IMG/VR virus record: IMGVR_UViG_3300048672_001183
Coordinates: 1 to 32,039 of that record
Source of the DNA: a virus
Reading direction: 5' to 3' (one strand)
DNA: 32,039 nucleotides
A model generated the notes under the pieces. That model had not been told where the DNA came from. It searched no databases and worked only from the letters and a program-made list of their open reading frames with translations. The position numbers and the translations under genes are program-made. Shown piece by piece: positions 15,698 through 24,601 of this stretch. How positions within the stretch are numbered: the first letter of the stretch is position 1; each line of letters begins with the position of its first letter.

Positions 15698-18409
15698 TTA
15701 GTTTGTATCGACCCAGAGGTCACCAGTTGCAGGTGAGGTAGGAGCAGTGAGGCCAACTGTGATTTTGGCAGCTCCAGAAGTATTTAGCGCTGGGGCCCAA
15801 GTGCCGTCAGCCCGAAGATAGTTTGTTGTGCCACCACCTGAAGCAGGTGCAGCACCAGAGAGTGTGCTTGAGAATGTATTCACAAGCGCAGTCAATTGCG
15901 TAGTCGTCAGGTCAGATGGTGCCGCAGTTGAGCCAGAGACATTCCCCTTGACGGTGTTATTCACCATCGTGGCCATCTTAGCATTCGACACAACATTCGC
16001 ACCAAGTGTAGTCGAAACAGTGCCGGCGGTGCTTGTGATGTCTCCAGTAAGAGCAGGCATTGCTCCAGCCGGCAAAGATGTCGAAGCGGTGATCGCCGAT
16101 GAGCCATTCGCATACAACAGGCCTGTCAGCCCTGGGGTGATAATACCACCTGAGGAGTTGATTGTCAAGGCATCGGCTGAGCCTGCGCCAACCACAAAGT
16201 GGATGCCATTTGCAGTAGTCGTGCCGATAGCAAGGTCACCAGAAGCAGCAGTCAGATAGGTGTAATTCGGCTGTGAGAATACACCAGAGCCTGTTGAGCC
16301 TGAAGAGTTTATGCCAAATGCACCTTGGAAGGTAGTTGCAGTAGTGTTGTTGTTTGCGACTACGAATGCAGCCTTTGCGGAGCCACCAGCGTTCGTATTC
16401 TGCACTACCGTGCTTGCCAGTCCATTTGATGATGTTTGGAAAGACGCAAACAAGTTTGAGATGGCGTATCCGAGGGTGCCATATGAGATAGCGCCGGCGG
16501 ATACTACGGCGGCGATTGACCCGTTCGCAATGTATCCGCCTGTTGTGATCACAGTTGGCAGTGACAGTGTGACTGCGCCAGTTGAAGCCGAGGCTGTAAT
16601 CTGGTTTGCCGTGCCAGCCAGTGAAGTGACTGCCGTAACAAGGTAGTCCGTGCCGGCTGTAGCAGCAACGATTGAGCCGGCGGAGCCCTTTAGGATGCCT
16701 GAGGCAGTCGTAGAGAGGGTGATTGCCGGAGTTGAGGTGGCAGTTGCAACAGAGCCAGAGAAGCCATTTGCTGACACTACAGACACAGAGGTGACGGTGC
16801 CTGCACCGGCAGGAGTAGCCCAAGTGCCGTCGCCACGCCAGAAGGTTGATGCAGAAGCGCTTGTCCCGCTGTTAAGATTTGTAACTGGGAGATTGCCTGT
16901 CACTTCAGTTGAGAGCGATACTGCGGTGCCTGCAGACCAAGTGTTCGCAGCAGTCCGGCGGACAATACCTGTGGTCGAGAGGGCTTCAACAGCGGCAAGG
17001 TCATCAGCCAGCGCAAGTGTGATCGCACCTGAAGTTGTGATCGGGCCACCTGTGGCCGTGATGCCTGCTGCAGGAGCAGTGATATTCACAGAGGTGACTG
17101 AGCCTGAGCCTCCAGAGCCATTTGAGATTGCAGTGATGCGACCGTAGGCATCAACTGTCACAGAGGTGTTCGTGTAAGCGCCTGGAGTAAGACCGGCAAT
17201 CGTAGCCAGGTCCATTTGAATGGTGCCAGATGAAACAATCGTGCCACCAGTTGAGGTGATGCGACCAGATGTTCCATTTACAGTGACGGAAGTGACCGTG
17301 CCAACTGCAGCATTCTGCCAAGTAGGAGCACCAGCACCTCCAGAGGTAAGCACCTGACCTGAAGTGCCGGCTGCGCCATTCAGCTTCAGTGAAGATACCG
17401 CCTGAATGTCGATATTCTTGCCATTGATTGCCACATCGCCTTGAACGCCAGTTGCGCCGCCGGCCCCAGCTTGAATGGTAACAAGACCGCCATTCCCAGT
17501 GCCAGTGCCTGCGCCAGATGTGATTGTGAAAGCACCACCAGCAAAGTTTGTTGCTCCAGCGCCAGCATTCAACAGCACATTCTGACCAACTGCTCCAGAG
17601 CCGGCAGTGCCAGTCAGCGTCAGATTGGAAGTTGAGTTGCTGAACAGATCGATGATCGCCTTGCCGTATGGATCGGCGAATGAGGTGTCGAAGTTTGTGC
17701 CAGAATTCTTGGTAAGCACCTGTCCTGAAGTGCCACCTGTTGGCACAACAGCAGCATTCGAAGTTGCTGAAGTGAGACGACCGTAGGCATCAACCGTGAT
17801 GTTTGCGGCTGTATATGAGCCAGCTGTCACCGCAGTTGTATCAAGATCAAGCACTACAGAAGTTGTGCCAGTTGCCGTGATATGTCCGGCAGTGCCACCG
17901 ACTGAGGTGACTGTGCCTACACCTGGGGTGAAGCCAAGGGCAGTTGTCACATCGCCAGAAGAAAGCGTAACAGCCCCGGTGCGGGTGTTGAATGATGATA
18001 CACCTGAAGTTGAGCCATTCGACACGAGGGTAACACGACCCTTGGCATCGACCGTGATGTTCGCATTCGTGTATGAGCCTGGCGTCAAGCCAACAACAGA
18101 AGCGAGGGTAACAGCGAACGAGCCAGTGCCCGAGCCAGTTGCATCACCAGTCAGCGTGATTGTTTGATCGCCGGTGTTCGTGCCTGAAAGATTTGTGCCG
18201 GTAACAGCACCAGAAGCAGTCACATTCCCAGGTGTGATGTTACCAAGGCCAATCGCAAGTGTGCCAGATGTAGTGATTGGTGAGCCTGAAACGGTAACAC
18301 CGTTAGAGCCTGTGGCTGAGACGGCGGTGACCGTCCCTGAGCCTCCGCCGCCACCAGAAGCAGCATCTAGCCCCGCAGAGCCATTGATAAAACTTTTGCC
18401 GAAGATCAT
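15698..18409 (-). CDS. Large repetitive tail fiber-like protein, 903 aa
   Basis: A long Gly/Ser/Thr/Ala-rich fiber. Repeats of the type [18 protein letters not shown] occur several times (also [18 protein letters not shown] and [20 protein letters not shown]), each usually followed by a SVTV/TSVGG stretch; this repeat is widespread in phage fibers. The N-terminus [20 protein letters not shown] followed by [14 protein letters not shown] is short and flexible. The C-terminus ends [15 protein letters not shown], a frequent fiber-end motif. No S74 or lyase domain is seen. GGAG precedes the ATG. It sits between portal and scaffold, an unusual place for a fiber in a P22-type order. Confidence 0.75.
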   Translation of the reverse strand: MIFGKSFINGSAGLDAASGGGGGSGTVTAVSATGSNGVTVSGSPITTSGTLAIGLGNITPGNVTASGAVTGTNLSGTNTGDQTITLTGDATGSGTGSFAVTLASVVGLTPGSYTNANITVDAKGRVTLVSNGSTSGVSSFNTRTGAVTLSSGDVTTALGFTPGVGTVTSVGGTAGHITATGTTSVVLDLDTTAVTAGSYTAANITVDAYGRLTSATSNAAVVPTGGTSGQVLTKNSGTNFDTSFADPYGKAIIDLFSNSTSNLTLTGTAGSGAVGQNVLLNAGAGATNFAGGAFTITSGAGTGTGNGGLVTIQAGAGGATGVQGDVAINGKNIDIQAVSSLKLNGAAGTSGQVLTSGGAGAPTWQNAAVGTVTSVTVNGTSGRITSTGGTIVSSGTIQMDLATIAGLTPGAYTNTSVTVDAYGRITAISNGSGGSGSVTSVNITAPAAGITATGGPITTSGAITLALADDLAAVEALSTTGIVRRTAANTWSAGTAVSLSTEVTGNLPVTNLNSGTSASASTFWRGDGTWATPAGAGTVTSVSVVSANGFSGSVATATSTPAITLSTTASGILKGSAGSIVAATAGTDYLVTAVTSLAGTANQITASASTGAVTLSLPTVITTGGYIANGSIAAVVSAGAISYGTLGYAISNLFASFQTSSNGLASTVVQNTNAGGSAKAAFVVANNNTTATTFQGAFGINSSGSTGSGVFSQPNYTYLTAASGDLAIGTTTANGIHFVVGAGSADALTINSSGGIITPGLTGLLYANGSSAITASTSLPAGAMPALTGDITSTAGTVSTTLGANVVSNAKMATMVNNTVKGNVSGSTAAPSDLTTTQLTALVNTFSSTLSGAAPASGGGTTNYLRADGTWAPALNTSGAAKITVGLTAPTSPATGDLWVDTN
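15779..15790 (-). promoter_or_regulatory. Promoter-like motif inside the fiber gene (GCGCTAAATACT)
   Basis: On the minus strand this reads GCGCTAAATACT, 10 of 12 matches to the consensus. It lies inside the 3' end of the 903-aa fiber gene (codons for A-L-N-T), 90 nt before the ATG at 15688. It could be an embedded promoter for the 268-aa gene or a chance match. Confidence 0.3.
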
Positions 18410-18421
18410 TGATGCTCCTTT

Positions 18422-18447
18422 GTGGATCCTTTATTTAGCGGATCCAC
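18422..18447 (-). promoter_or_regulatory. Promoter motif enclosed in an 8-bp inverted repeat
   Basis: The motif ATCCGCTAAATAAA (minus strand) is framed by a perfect inverted repeat GTGGATCC-N10-GGATCCAC, with the TAAATA core in the 10-nt loop. It lies between the 106-aa gene and the 903-aa fiber gene, 21 nt before the fiber ATG. The repeat could be an operator over the promoter, or a hairpin ending the preceding unit. Confidence 0.5.
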
Positions 18448-18450
18448 TGA

Positions 18451-18771
18451 TTACTGCACTCCGTAGAATGCCACAGAGAGGGTAAGTGCTGCAGGAGCAT
18501 ACACCGAGAATGTCGAAATCTTATCAACATACCGGGTTGTTGGATTTAGCTCATCGCCTGTCCCGTCGGTCTTCCCACCACCCGAAGCAATGTATCCATT
18601 GAAATTCACGAAGAAATTCCCGGTGGATGAAAATGCCACAACTGACGCATCAGCCGGCACATTGATCACCTTGATGTCTGCGGGTGCGAATGCATACACA
18701 TTCACATATGATGATGGCTCAATGTGGGTTGAGCGCTGGGTCTGAATGTCTGAAAACGAAACTGGCTTCAT
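18451..18771 (-). CDS. Small virion protein, 106 aa
   Basis: Beta-rich small protein: DIKVINVPADASVVAFSSTG, then NFFVNFNGYIASGGG and STFSVYAPAALTLSVAFYG. Proteins of this appearance, with an SSTGNFFVNFNG core, are found in phage structural modules, sometimes as head decoration, but I cannot name the family firmly. It follows the portal gene by 9 nt, with GGAC before its ATG, so it is probably co-transcribed with the portal. No membrane segment or catalytic motif is seen. Confidence 0.68.
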   Translation of the reverse strand: MKPVSFSDIQTQRSTHIEPSSYVNVYAFAPADIKVINVPADASVVAFSSTGNFFVNFNGYIASGGGKTDGTGDELNPTTRYVDKISTFSVYAPAALTLSVAFYGVQ

Positions 18772-18780
18772 TTTGTGTCC

Positions 18781-21033
18781 TTAACCGAGTGAGCCCGGAT
18801 TTACGATGTCCTGAAGATGGCCTTCTTTTGCGAGCGAAGCAGCCATTTGGGTCATCTCTGCTGAGTGATCCAGGTGCGCCTTGATCAAGGTCGTCTTGTT
18901 CTCATTCTCAGCCTTCAGGGTTGCCACTTGCGCACGAGCCTGCTCGACAGCAAGGTCAGCCTGATTTTTGAGCACGATAATAGCTTTTTGCTGCTCGTGA
19001 TCAATCTGCTTCGTTGCCTTCTCGAAGTGCAGCTTTTGAAGCTCTTGCTGCATTGCCTGAAGCTCTTGCGTCAGCGACTGAATGATGTTCTGCTGCTGTG
19101 CGATAGCTGCTTGAGCCTGTGGAGGCACCGGAGCTTGCTCATCTTGTTCAAGAAGCTGCGGAGCCTTCAAGGCAAGAAGCTTCCGAAGACGCTCTTGAAT
19201 AACTGGCGCCTTGTCGAAGTCCATCTCACCAACAAGGATGTCTTGAATGAACGGCATCACAGCCGGATCGCCACCAACAAGCTTGATGATTTGCTCAAGG
19301 GCTTGTGACTTCCGAGTAGCGTAAGCAGGTCCGGCAGAAACTGCCACACCGTATTCACCAGCGCCAAGGTCGTGCATCTTCTGCTCACCGCCCTCAACGA
19401 AGATTTGATTGATCTTTACAAGCCTCTCTTGGCTATCATCGCCGATGATCCGCACAACTCGGGCAGTGTCGTAAATCTTCGGGATCAGTCGGATCAAAAG
19501 ATAACCAAGGCGTTGAATGCCGCGCTGAAGAGCATCGCTGAAGTGGTAGTTGCTGTTCTGGCCTTGCTGTGCAAGCGTCTTGATGGCTACACCCGATTGC
19601 TCATTCGGAGTAGCGCCAAGGCCAGCATCGTAGATCCCGATTGTAGCCTTCAGATCACCCTCAAACTTCGAAGCAGCGGCAAGAAGGTCATTGATCTGCC
19701 CTGTTTGGTCTGCCCGGGTTGGCGGAGTTAGCTGTCGGTTGTTGTTATCTGGATCGGTCGAATTGTATGGAAGCATCGACCAATTCTCGGTGTTCGCCGT
19801 CTTCCACTGATTTTCGTAGCCCTTGATGCTCTTGATATCGACGATCCACGGTGCCTTATTGGCGGAGCCAATTCGGCGCACGGCAGAGGATGCCATATAG
19901 TTAAGCATCTTTTGGCTATCCTTAGCGTGCCGAATGATACCACGAATGTCACGCTCACCATCAACGATCAGCGTCGGCCCGTAGATTGACACAAATGGGA
20001 ATTCGTTATCAGCCCACTCGCCGTGCTCGAGCACCTCAACACCGTTGAAGATCACCCACTTCACCTTTGTGTCAATGACGGAGCGGGTCCGGAGGACAGC
20101 TTTTTGCGACAGCTTCCCAGCCTTTTTGTCAGCATCTGGTCCTCTGGCTTCTTCCCGCTCGTCTTGATCTTCATTCGGATCATAGAAGCCGATGTTATTC
20201 ACGACAGAGCCGTCTTCCATCAGGTATTCAATGACTTCGTTCTCTTCCTTATACCAATACTTCACCACCCGAATGCCTTCGCCACCAACCCACGAAGAGA
20301 GCTTCGAGCCATAAACCTGAAGGTCAAGCGTAGCCATCTCTGAATGTGGGAAGGCCTTTTTGTAGGCATCAACCGAGTAGTCGTCGAATTCAAACCAGCA
20401 GGTAGCATCTGATGAGTCAGGCTCGACGGCATCACCATCAGGCACAATGAGGAATGGATCGTGCGGCGAGGAGATTCGAATCTCTTGATTGAAGCCACGC
20501 TGCCCAGAATACACGGTCTCAAGCTTCAAGAAGCCGAATCCTGGCACCATTGCGCCAGACTCACCGGCGGCGTGGATGTAAGCAGATTGAGCGTATGACT
20601 TCCGCTCGATGTCTCGAATGATCCCAGCGAATACTTGGGCTGTCTCTTCGGAGCCAACTTCGTCAGTAGGATACACATTCAACGAGATCGATTGATTCCG
20701 AAGCTCATTCTCGACTTGCTTCACGAATTGCGGGAATCGATTCACTGTGAGCGTCGGCTCCTTGCGGACAGCACCAACACGCTGAAGGTCTTGGCTCCAC
20801 TGATCACCACGGTAAAACTTCAGATCGGCAAGAGCGTCCATTCGATTCTTCGCCCAGGCATCCATTGCCTTGTTGAATCGCTCCTTACCTGCCTCGAGAA
20901 TGTCTTCGAGTTGATCCTTCAGGGTATCTTCTTGCTCGCTATCTGCAGACTTAGCCATCGGCGACGATTTGATTCGCATATTGACGGACTGGGCAGCCTT
21001 GACAGAGGAGGTTTGAAACTTTTGTGGCTTCAC
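18781..21033 (-). CDS. P22-like portal protein, 750 aa
   Basis: This forms the dodecameric vertex ring for DNA entry. LADLKFYRGDQWSQDLQRVG, TLTVNRFPQFVKQVENELRN, GAMVPGFGFLKLETVYSG and RISSPHDPFLIVPDGDAVEP are typical of the P22 gp1-like portal family. Length is close to P22 portal (725 aa). The last 120 residues are a Gln-rich coiled coil, matching the long internal barrel of the P22 portal. The start codon is GTG at 21033, supported by AAAGGACC 7 nt upstream; an internal ATG (MRIKSSPMAKSADSEQ) is possible but has no good site. It follows terL, with a promoter motif in the gap. Confidence 0.87.
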   Translation of the reverse strand: MKPQKFQTSSVKAAQSVNMRIKSSPMAKSADSEQEDTLKDQLEDILEAGKERFNKAMDAWAKNRMDALADLKFYRGDQWSQDLQRVGAVRKEPTLTVNRFPQFVKQVENELRNQSISLNVYPTDEVGSEETAQVFAGIIRDIERKSYAQSAYIHAAGESGAMVPGFGFLKLETVYSGQRGFNQEIRISSPHDPFLIVPDGDAVEPDSSDATCWFEFDDYSVDAYKKAFPHSEMATLDLQVYGSKLSSWVGGEGIRVVKYWYKEENEVIEYLMEDGSVVNNIGFYDPNEDQDEREEARGPDADKKAGKLSQKAVLRTRSVIDTKVKWVIFNGVEVLEHGEWADNEFPFVSIYGPTLIVDGERDIRGIIRHAKDSQKMLNYMASSAVRRIGSANKAPWIVDIKSIKGYENQWKTANTENWSMLPYNSTDPDNNNRQLTPPTRADQTGQINDLLAAASKFEGDLKATIGIYDAGLGATPNEQSGVAIKTLAQQGQNSNYHFSDALQRGIQRLGYLLIRLIPKIYDTARVVRIIGDDSQERLVKINQIFVEGGEQKMHDLGAGEYGVAVSAGPAYATRKSQALEQIIKLVGGDPAVMPFIQDILVGEMDFDKAPVIQERLRKLLALKAPQLLEQDEQAPVPPQAQAAIAQQQNIIQSLTQELQAMQQELQKLHFEKATKQIDHEQQKAIIVLKNQADLAVEQARAQVATLKAENENKTTLIKAHLDHSAEMTQMAASLAKEGHLQDIVNPGSLG

Positions 21034-21056
21034 TTTGAGGTCCTTTGTAGATGAAT

Positions 21057-21068
21057 TCTATTTAGCGG
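21057..21068 (-). promoter_or_regulatory. Putative phage promoter motif (CCGCTAAATAGA)
   Basis: On the minus strand this reads CCGCTAAATAGA, 11 of 12 matches, starting two bases after the terL stop codon and ending 24 nt before the portal GTG. This is the only gap between terL and portal, so the motif would give the portal its own transcript. Confidence 0.62.
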
Positions 21069-21069
21069 A

Positions 21070-22587
21070 TTATGACAACATCCAACTGTCTTTAGTTGTG
21101 AAGTCAATAGCGATCGGCTCTTGTGGCTTCACTGAGGCTTCGTATTCGGCTTCAGTGCGAAGAATACGGTCTCGAGTGAAAACAGCATACCGCCAAGCAT
21201 CAAGGATGTGGTCATTCGCCTTTACAACCTTCCCGTGCTTATCACGGCGGTATCCACGGAATTCCTTCAGAAGCGAGACGCAAGTGTTGAACACCTTCAG
21301 GCGGCCAGAGGTTAGAAGCTCAAGCATCTCATACAGCCCAGCTTCAACGGCTTTATCAGCGTTCTGAATGTGTAGCCCGAGATCGTGATACATTTGAAAA
21401 AGATTCTCACCGTCAGTAGCGCTTCGACCACGAGAGGCCGTGTCAATGGCTCCTCGAAGCCATTTACCACGGGCTTGAATGGCTTGTGCGTGTGATGACG
21501 GTAGGCCTTCAACTTGAAAGAAGTCGGAGTATGTGTAAAGGACGCCCGAGTCACGGTCAAGAGCGATCCAAGCAGCGCCAGTATTCCGGCCCACATCGAA
21601 TCCGTATGCCTTAGGCCAGTGCTTCGGAATCTCGAATGGATCAACAACGAATGAGGCTTCTTCAACCGGGAAGATTGCACCCTCTTCAAGAGTTGGGAAT
21701 CCATACCGACGAGCTGCCCGCTGATACGGTGGGTAGCTTGAGAGGATTGCAGTGATTCGATCCTCATCAAGGTGCTTTACATCATCCATACCAGCACCGG
21801 TCACCCATCGGCCAGCACCCATATCGCCGGTCTCTGTGAAGTCGCCGCTTGGAAACCAACCCTCGATCACCTTCGAAATGCCTTGAAGCGGCGTAAAGGT
21901 CATCATCAGGATGTTGTTCCCAGTCATCGTCCGCATCAAGCACTCGGCGTAGATGTCTTGAGGCGGCTCTTCATCAAGCAGAATCGACTTCGCCGTGCCC
22001 TGAAAGGTCTCTCGGCGCTGCTCATACGACTTGAATGAGATCGATGAGTATGTGCCGTTTTTGTGCTTCACTCGAATCGTCCCAACGGGTGTCTTCTCTT
22101 TTTTAGCGTCCTTCAATGTCTCGAAGTCGATTGAATCCTTTGGTAGCAGCCCAGTGCCGAAGGCACCAACTGCTCCGAGGAGAAGTGGTTGAAGAACATC
22201 AACGACGCTCTCTTGAGAAACACCCACGACCCACCAGTCGTTGCAGGTATCGAATCTCTTGCCTTCCCACCACTCTGGATACAGTCCGGTGGTGTGATAA
22301 ACAACCTCGATGCAGCCAGCGACGGTTTTACCAACCCGGTTACCAGCTCGGAACAGTCGTTGGTGATATTCTTTACCCTTAGCCCAGAATTCAAGGTGCA
22401 TCGGATAATCAGACCGTTTGTGGATCGTCTCGGCACCCTCCAAGAGCTTGTGCGTTGCTGGAAACTCTCCAGGGGTTAGAACGATATCTTCGGTTGGGTA
22501 GAAGTAGTCGATGATTGGAGTGTTCAGCGACCGACGCTCGAGCTCTGCCAACAGCGCTTCGATCTCAGATGTAATCATTGTGCTCAT
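21070..22587 (-). CDS. terL: Terminase large subunit, 505 aa
   Basis: ATPase and nuclease that packages DNA through the portal. The Walker A motif is AGNRVGKT (residues about 81-88). Walker B with catalytic Glu is ILLDEEPP (about 202-209). The coupling motif is MMTFTPLQG (about 228-236). The RNase H-like nuclease has acidic residues in AYGFDVGRNTGAAW (D330), GAIDTASRG (D382) and NDHILDAWRYAV (D463). Length is normal for P22-type terminases. The ATG overlaps the TGA of terS, so translation is coupled. Circularly permuted ends of the assembly fit headful (pac) packaging, which is typical of this group, but the pac site is not visible. Confidence 0.93.
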   Translation of the reverse strand: MSTMITSEIEALLAELERRSLNTPIIDYFYPTEDIVLTPGEFPATHKLLEGAETIHKRSDYPMHLEFWAKGKEYHQRLFRAGNRVGKTVAGCIEVVYHTTGLYPEWWEGKRFDTCNDWWVVGVSQESVVDVLQPLLLGAVGAFGTGLLPKDSIDFETLKDAKKEKTPVGTIRVKHKNGTYSSISFKSYEQRRETFQGTAKSILLDEEPPQDIYAECLMRTMTGNNILMMTFTPLQGISKVIEGWFPSGDFTETGDMGAGRWVTGAGMDDVKHLDEDRITAILSSYPPYQRAARRYGFPTLEEGAIFPVEEASFVVDPFEIPKHWPKAYGFDVGRNTGAAWIALDRDSGVLYTYSDFFQVEGLPSSHAQAIQARGKWLRGAIDTASRGRSATDGENLFQMYHDLGLHIQNADKAVEAGLYEMLELLTSGRLKVFNTCVSLLKEFRGYRRDKHGKVVKANDHILDAWRYAVFTRDRILRTEAEYEASVKPQEPIAIDFTTKDSWMLS

Positions 22588-22991
22588 TGCTTCTTGAGCG
22601 CCTGAAGCTGCTTCTCGAGCAGTGAGATCAGCTCAGCCTTCGAGAGCGACTTCAAATCAACTACCGGCTGATCGAGTGGTGATGTCTTTACAATGAGCTC
22701 ATCGATCTGCTTCAGCCGGTGCGCACCGAGGTGCTTCAACATTGTTTGATTCCCCTTGTAGATCGCTTCGTTGTGCTGGGCAGAGCGAATCTCGAAGTGC
22801 CCCTTTGAATATCCCTTGAGAAGGATCTCGGCGTATTCGGTTTGAAGCGTCTGAGCATCAATGCCAGTCTCAATGGCGATCTCATTCATCTCGGCACCAA
22901 CTCGGGCCATTGCGAACACCTTTGCTTCGACCCCCAGATCGTCGAATGGGATCGCTGAGAGCACCGAGTTGTAGATCGAAGTGTAATCCAT
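22584..22991 (-). CDS. terS: Terminase small subunit (putative), 135 aa
   Basis: This helical protein overlaps terL by 4 nt in the standard terS-terL arrangement. An N-terminal helix-turn-helix-like segment is visible (AKVFAMARVGAEMNEIAIET followed by GIDAQTLQTEYAEILLKGYS), as in small terminases that recognise the packaging site. It is followed by EIRSAQHNEAIYKGNQTMLK with LGAHRLKQIDELI, and a Leu-rich C-terminal coiled coil (SLSKAELISLLEKQLQALKK) that could mediate oligomerisation. The ATG at 22991 has an AGG site and a promoter motif 24 nt upstream. The assignment rests on position plus architecture. Confidence 0.78.
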   Translation of the reverse strand: MDYTSIYNSVLSAIPFDDLGVEAKVFAMARVGAEMNEIAIETGIDAQTLQTEYAEILLKGYSKGHFEIRSAQHNEAIYKGNQTMLKHLGAHRLKQIDELIVKTSPLDQPVVDLKSLSKAELISLLEKQLQALKKQ

Positions 22992-23014
22992 AGTCTTGAC
23001 CTAAGAAGAGATGT

Positions 23015-23026
23015 AGTATTTAGTGG
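23015..23026 (-). promoter_or_regulatory. Putative phage promoter motif (CCACTAAATACT)
   Basis: On the minus strand this reads CCACTAAATACT, between the 73-aa gene and terS, 24 nt before the terS ATG. A short inverted repeat GAGAT/ATCTC (23009-23013, 23027-23031) frames it, somewhat like the site at 18422-18447. Confidence 0.55.
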
Positions 23027-23029
23027 ATC

Positions 23030-23251
23030 TCACTCAGTGATCAAAAGGTAAGCTTGCTCGATAGCATCAACGATCAAAGCGTATTCAACTGGGCTGAACA
23101 CGACGGTGTGCTGAATAACACCGAGGAAGTTTGGATGCGCCTGAATCGTGTAATGCTTCTGCTGAAGCTTCAGCTTTAGATCCTCAAGGACAGCTGCGGC
23201 TAGTGCGATCCCGAATGCATCGATATCCTGACTTGGGCGGGTGCGAATCAT
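23030..23251 (-). CDS. Small hypothetical protein downstream of GIY-YIG gene, 73 aa
   Basis: The sequence starts MIRTRPSQDIDAFGIALAAA and ends VEYALIVDAIEQAYLLITE. The ATG overlaps the TGA of the GIY-YIG gene (ATGA), so the two are co-translated. It is helical and soluble, with a HTVVFSP strand in the middle. A protein in the same relative position after the plus-strand GIY-YIG paralogue (28110-28406) has a similar TVVF strand followed by an AFIVSAF helix. The resemblance is too weak to call homology. No known domain is recognised. Confidence 0.65.
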   Translation of the reverse strand: MIRTRPSQDIDAFGIALAAAVLEDLKLKLQQKHYTIQAHPNFLGVIQHTVVFSPVEYALIVDAIEQAYLLITE

Positions 23252-23808
23252 AGCTTAGCCTTTCTGGCTTGAATGTAGGCTTCTCGAGCTGCTTCAACCT
23301 CTTCAAAGGTTGGCTCGATCTTCTTCGGGCGAGGCATCTGTGCCTCATTTGTCTTTCTGAATTCTGAGGCGACTGTGCCATCATCCTTCCGACCACCAAC
23401 TCGAGTAGAGTATGAGCCTGAGGCGCTATTTTGAATGGGATGCCCTGATGAGTGCGAGAGGCTGATCCACTCCGCTTCAGTGAGGCCAGGGCCGTCTTGA
23501 AGAAGCACGATCTCAAAATTCTGCCCGATTGGACCGCCGAATTCTCGAGTGAAGTGATACACCGGGTAATCGTGTGGATCCTTAACAGGAAGCCCTTGAA
23601 GGTGCTGGACGAGCTTCTTAGCGAAGGTTTTGTGCTTGCTCCAGCGACCAGCGAGGCTCATTGTCGTCTCGCCGATGTAGAACAGCACGGCCCCATCATC
23701 AGGCACTGTCCAGGAGTGCGTGACGAAGCTCTTTGGGTTCGTGAAGGTGATCTTTTCACCGGGTGTCTGCATTGAGACGAGGGCGTAGATTAGCTTGTGA
23801 TCTTTCAT
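23248..23808 (-). CDS. GIY-YIG-like nuclease, 186 aa
   Basis: The fold's signature is split as usual: IYALVS (about residues 7-12) for GIY and LFYIGETT (about 42-49) for YIG. An Arg follows in LAGRWSKH (R55), a Glu in LTEAEWISL (about E111/E113), and an Asn in PIQNSASG (N127). These match the residues expected for GIY-YIG single-strand-cutting nucleases. The C-terminus is a charged helix (PTFEEVEAAREAYIQARKAK). It aligns well with the plus-strand protein at 27651-28100 (shared TPG, VP, YxGxT, YP-Y-F--FG), so the two are paralogues. I chose the ATG at 23808, one base after the upstream TAA; a GTG at 23823 is possible. Its position next to terS allows a packaging or homing role; neither is shown. 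Confidence 0.7.
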   Translation of the reverse strand: MKDHKLIYALVSMQTPGEKITFTNPKSFVTHSWTVPDDGAVLFYIGETTMSLAGRWSKHKTFAKKLVQHLQGLPVKDPHDYPVYHFTREFGGPIGQNFEIVLLQDGPGLTEAEWISLSHSSGHPIQNSASGSYSTRVGGRKDDGTVASEFRKTNEAQMPRPKKIEPTFEEVEAAREAYIQARKAKL

Positions 23809-23809
23809 T

Positions 23810-24391
23810 TTAGCACCGCACACGATAAGTCAAGGATGAGACGGCGAAGTGCAGACCTCCGATTGGAAGCTTCAGCGATTCAGCCAACGGAAGCAGTATT
23901 TCTTCGTAAAGGCACACCGCATCTTTGCCCAATTCACGGCTGATTTCGACAACAGGAGCGCTCAAAAGCAGCTGGATTTTATGGTCCCTGATCATCACCT
24001 GGGCGGACAGATATCGTGTATCAGCCCGAGACACAAAAATATGGCGGAGCGACGGATTCTGTGATGTCAGAGCCTCGAGAGCCGCCTGAACGATCTGAGA
24101 GGCATCGCCTAGAATCGCTTCGACGGTTTGTGGGCTCTTCGCATACACCGGGAATCCTTGAATCGCTTGATACCCAGGAGCCTCGTGGTAATACGATGCC
24201 AGAGCCTGAAGGTCAGTCTCCCAGAGCGTAAAACGGGCACCGTAGATCTCTCGGCACTGGAAGCCAGGCTCGTCAGTGCCGATGATCTCACCGAAGTCAA
24301 GGGCTTGATGAAGAAGGCTCACAAACGAATCAGGCAGAGCACCGAAGGGAGGTTGTGAGAGCGGACGATTAGGGCAGATGAAGTTTAGCAT
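23810..24391 (-). CDS. Thymidylate-synthase-fold-like protein, probably non-catalytic, 193 aa
   Basis: The C-terminal half reads like the end of a thymidylate synthase / dNMP hydroxymethylase: RHIFVSRADTRYLSAQVMIR with DHKIQLLLSA, then LYEEILLPLAESLKLPIGGL with HFAVSSLTYR, comparable to the 'FxxRDGKLHL...GSLHLY' region of that family. The N-terminal part (REIYGARFTLWETDLQALAS) could be the first strand and helix. The catalytic Cys of the R-x-P-C-H motif is not visible where expected (LSAQ instead), and the protein is shorter than the roughly 260 aa of true enzymes. AAGGATCT precedes the ATG; the gene heads a transcript from promoter 24436-24447. Similarity is by eye and needs a profile search. 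Confidence 0.45.
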   Translation of the reverse strand: MLNFICPNRPLSQPPFGALPDSFVSLLHQALDFGEIIGTDEPGFQCREIYGARFTLWETDLQALASYYHEAPGYQAIQGFPVYAKSPQTVEAILGDASQIVQAALEALTSQNPSLRHIFVSRADTRYLSAQVMIRDHKIQLLLSAPVVEISRELGKDAVCLYEEILLPLAESLKLPIGGLHFAVSSLTYRVRC

Positions 24392-24435
24392 CTTAGATCC
24401 TTAAGGTTAGAGTTTGAACGCCTTTTTGCGTCAGG

Positions 24436-24447
24436 TGTATTTAGCGG
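24436..24447 (-). promoter_or_regulatory. Strong promoter motif with upstream element and leader hairpin
   Basis: On the minus strand CCGCTAAATACA matches the consensus perfectly. An upstream AAAAAGTCCGCAC ends 18 nt before TAAATA, the same element and spacing as at 27036-27047 and 27594-27605. A short hairpin (ACGC-N6-GCGT, 24431-24418) starts 7 nt after TAAATA. It drives the TS-like, GIY-YIG and 73-aa genes. Confidence 0.7.
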
Positions 24448-24514
24448 GATCGATGATTTTCGTGCGGACTTTTTGGACATCTTTTACCCTGAAGATAGAA
24501 GGATCCGCTGTATC

Positions 24515-24600
24515 ACGATAGAAGTAGGAAGAAGAGAGAAGAAAAAAGAAGAAGAAAAGTTGAAAAAATGAGAGAAAAATGAGAGAAAAATGAGAGAAAC
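24515..24600. other. Purine tract with three 11-bp iterons, candidate replication origin
   Basis: About 85 nt of the plus strand are almost pure purine (runs of GAAGAA and GAGAAAAA). At 24564-24574, 24575-24585 and 24586-24596 the 11-mer AAAAATGAGAG occurs three times head to tail, a period close to one helical turn. The tract lies directly downstream of the polymerase-like gene, in the largest gap of the window (24392-24659). Iterons with an A-rich, strand-skewed tract next to a replication gene suggest an origin. It could instead act on the minus-strand transcript as a U-rich 3' end. Confidence 0.45.
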
Positions 24601-24601
24601 G

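Noticed and set aside
15828-17147. Long plus-strand frames of 143, 111 and 165 aa opposite the 903-aa fiber gene
   Set aside because: They are Val/Ala/Pro-rich mirror images of the repetitive fiber codons, have no ribosome sites, and run against the transcription of the whole block.
24128-24358. Plus-strand frame of 76 aa opposite the TS-like gene
   Set aside because: No ribosome site; it lies entirely inside a better-supported minus-strand gene that has a promoter and AAGGAT site.
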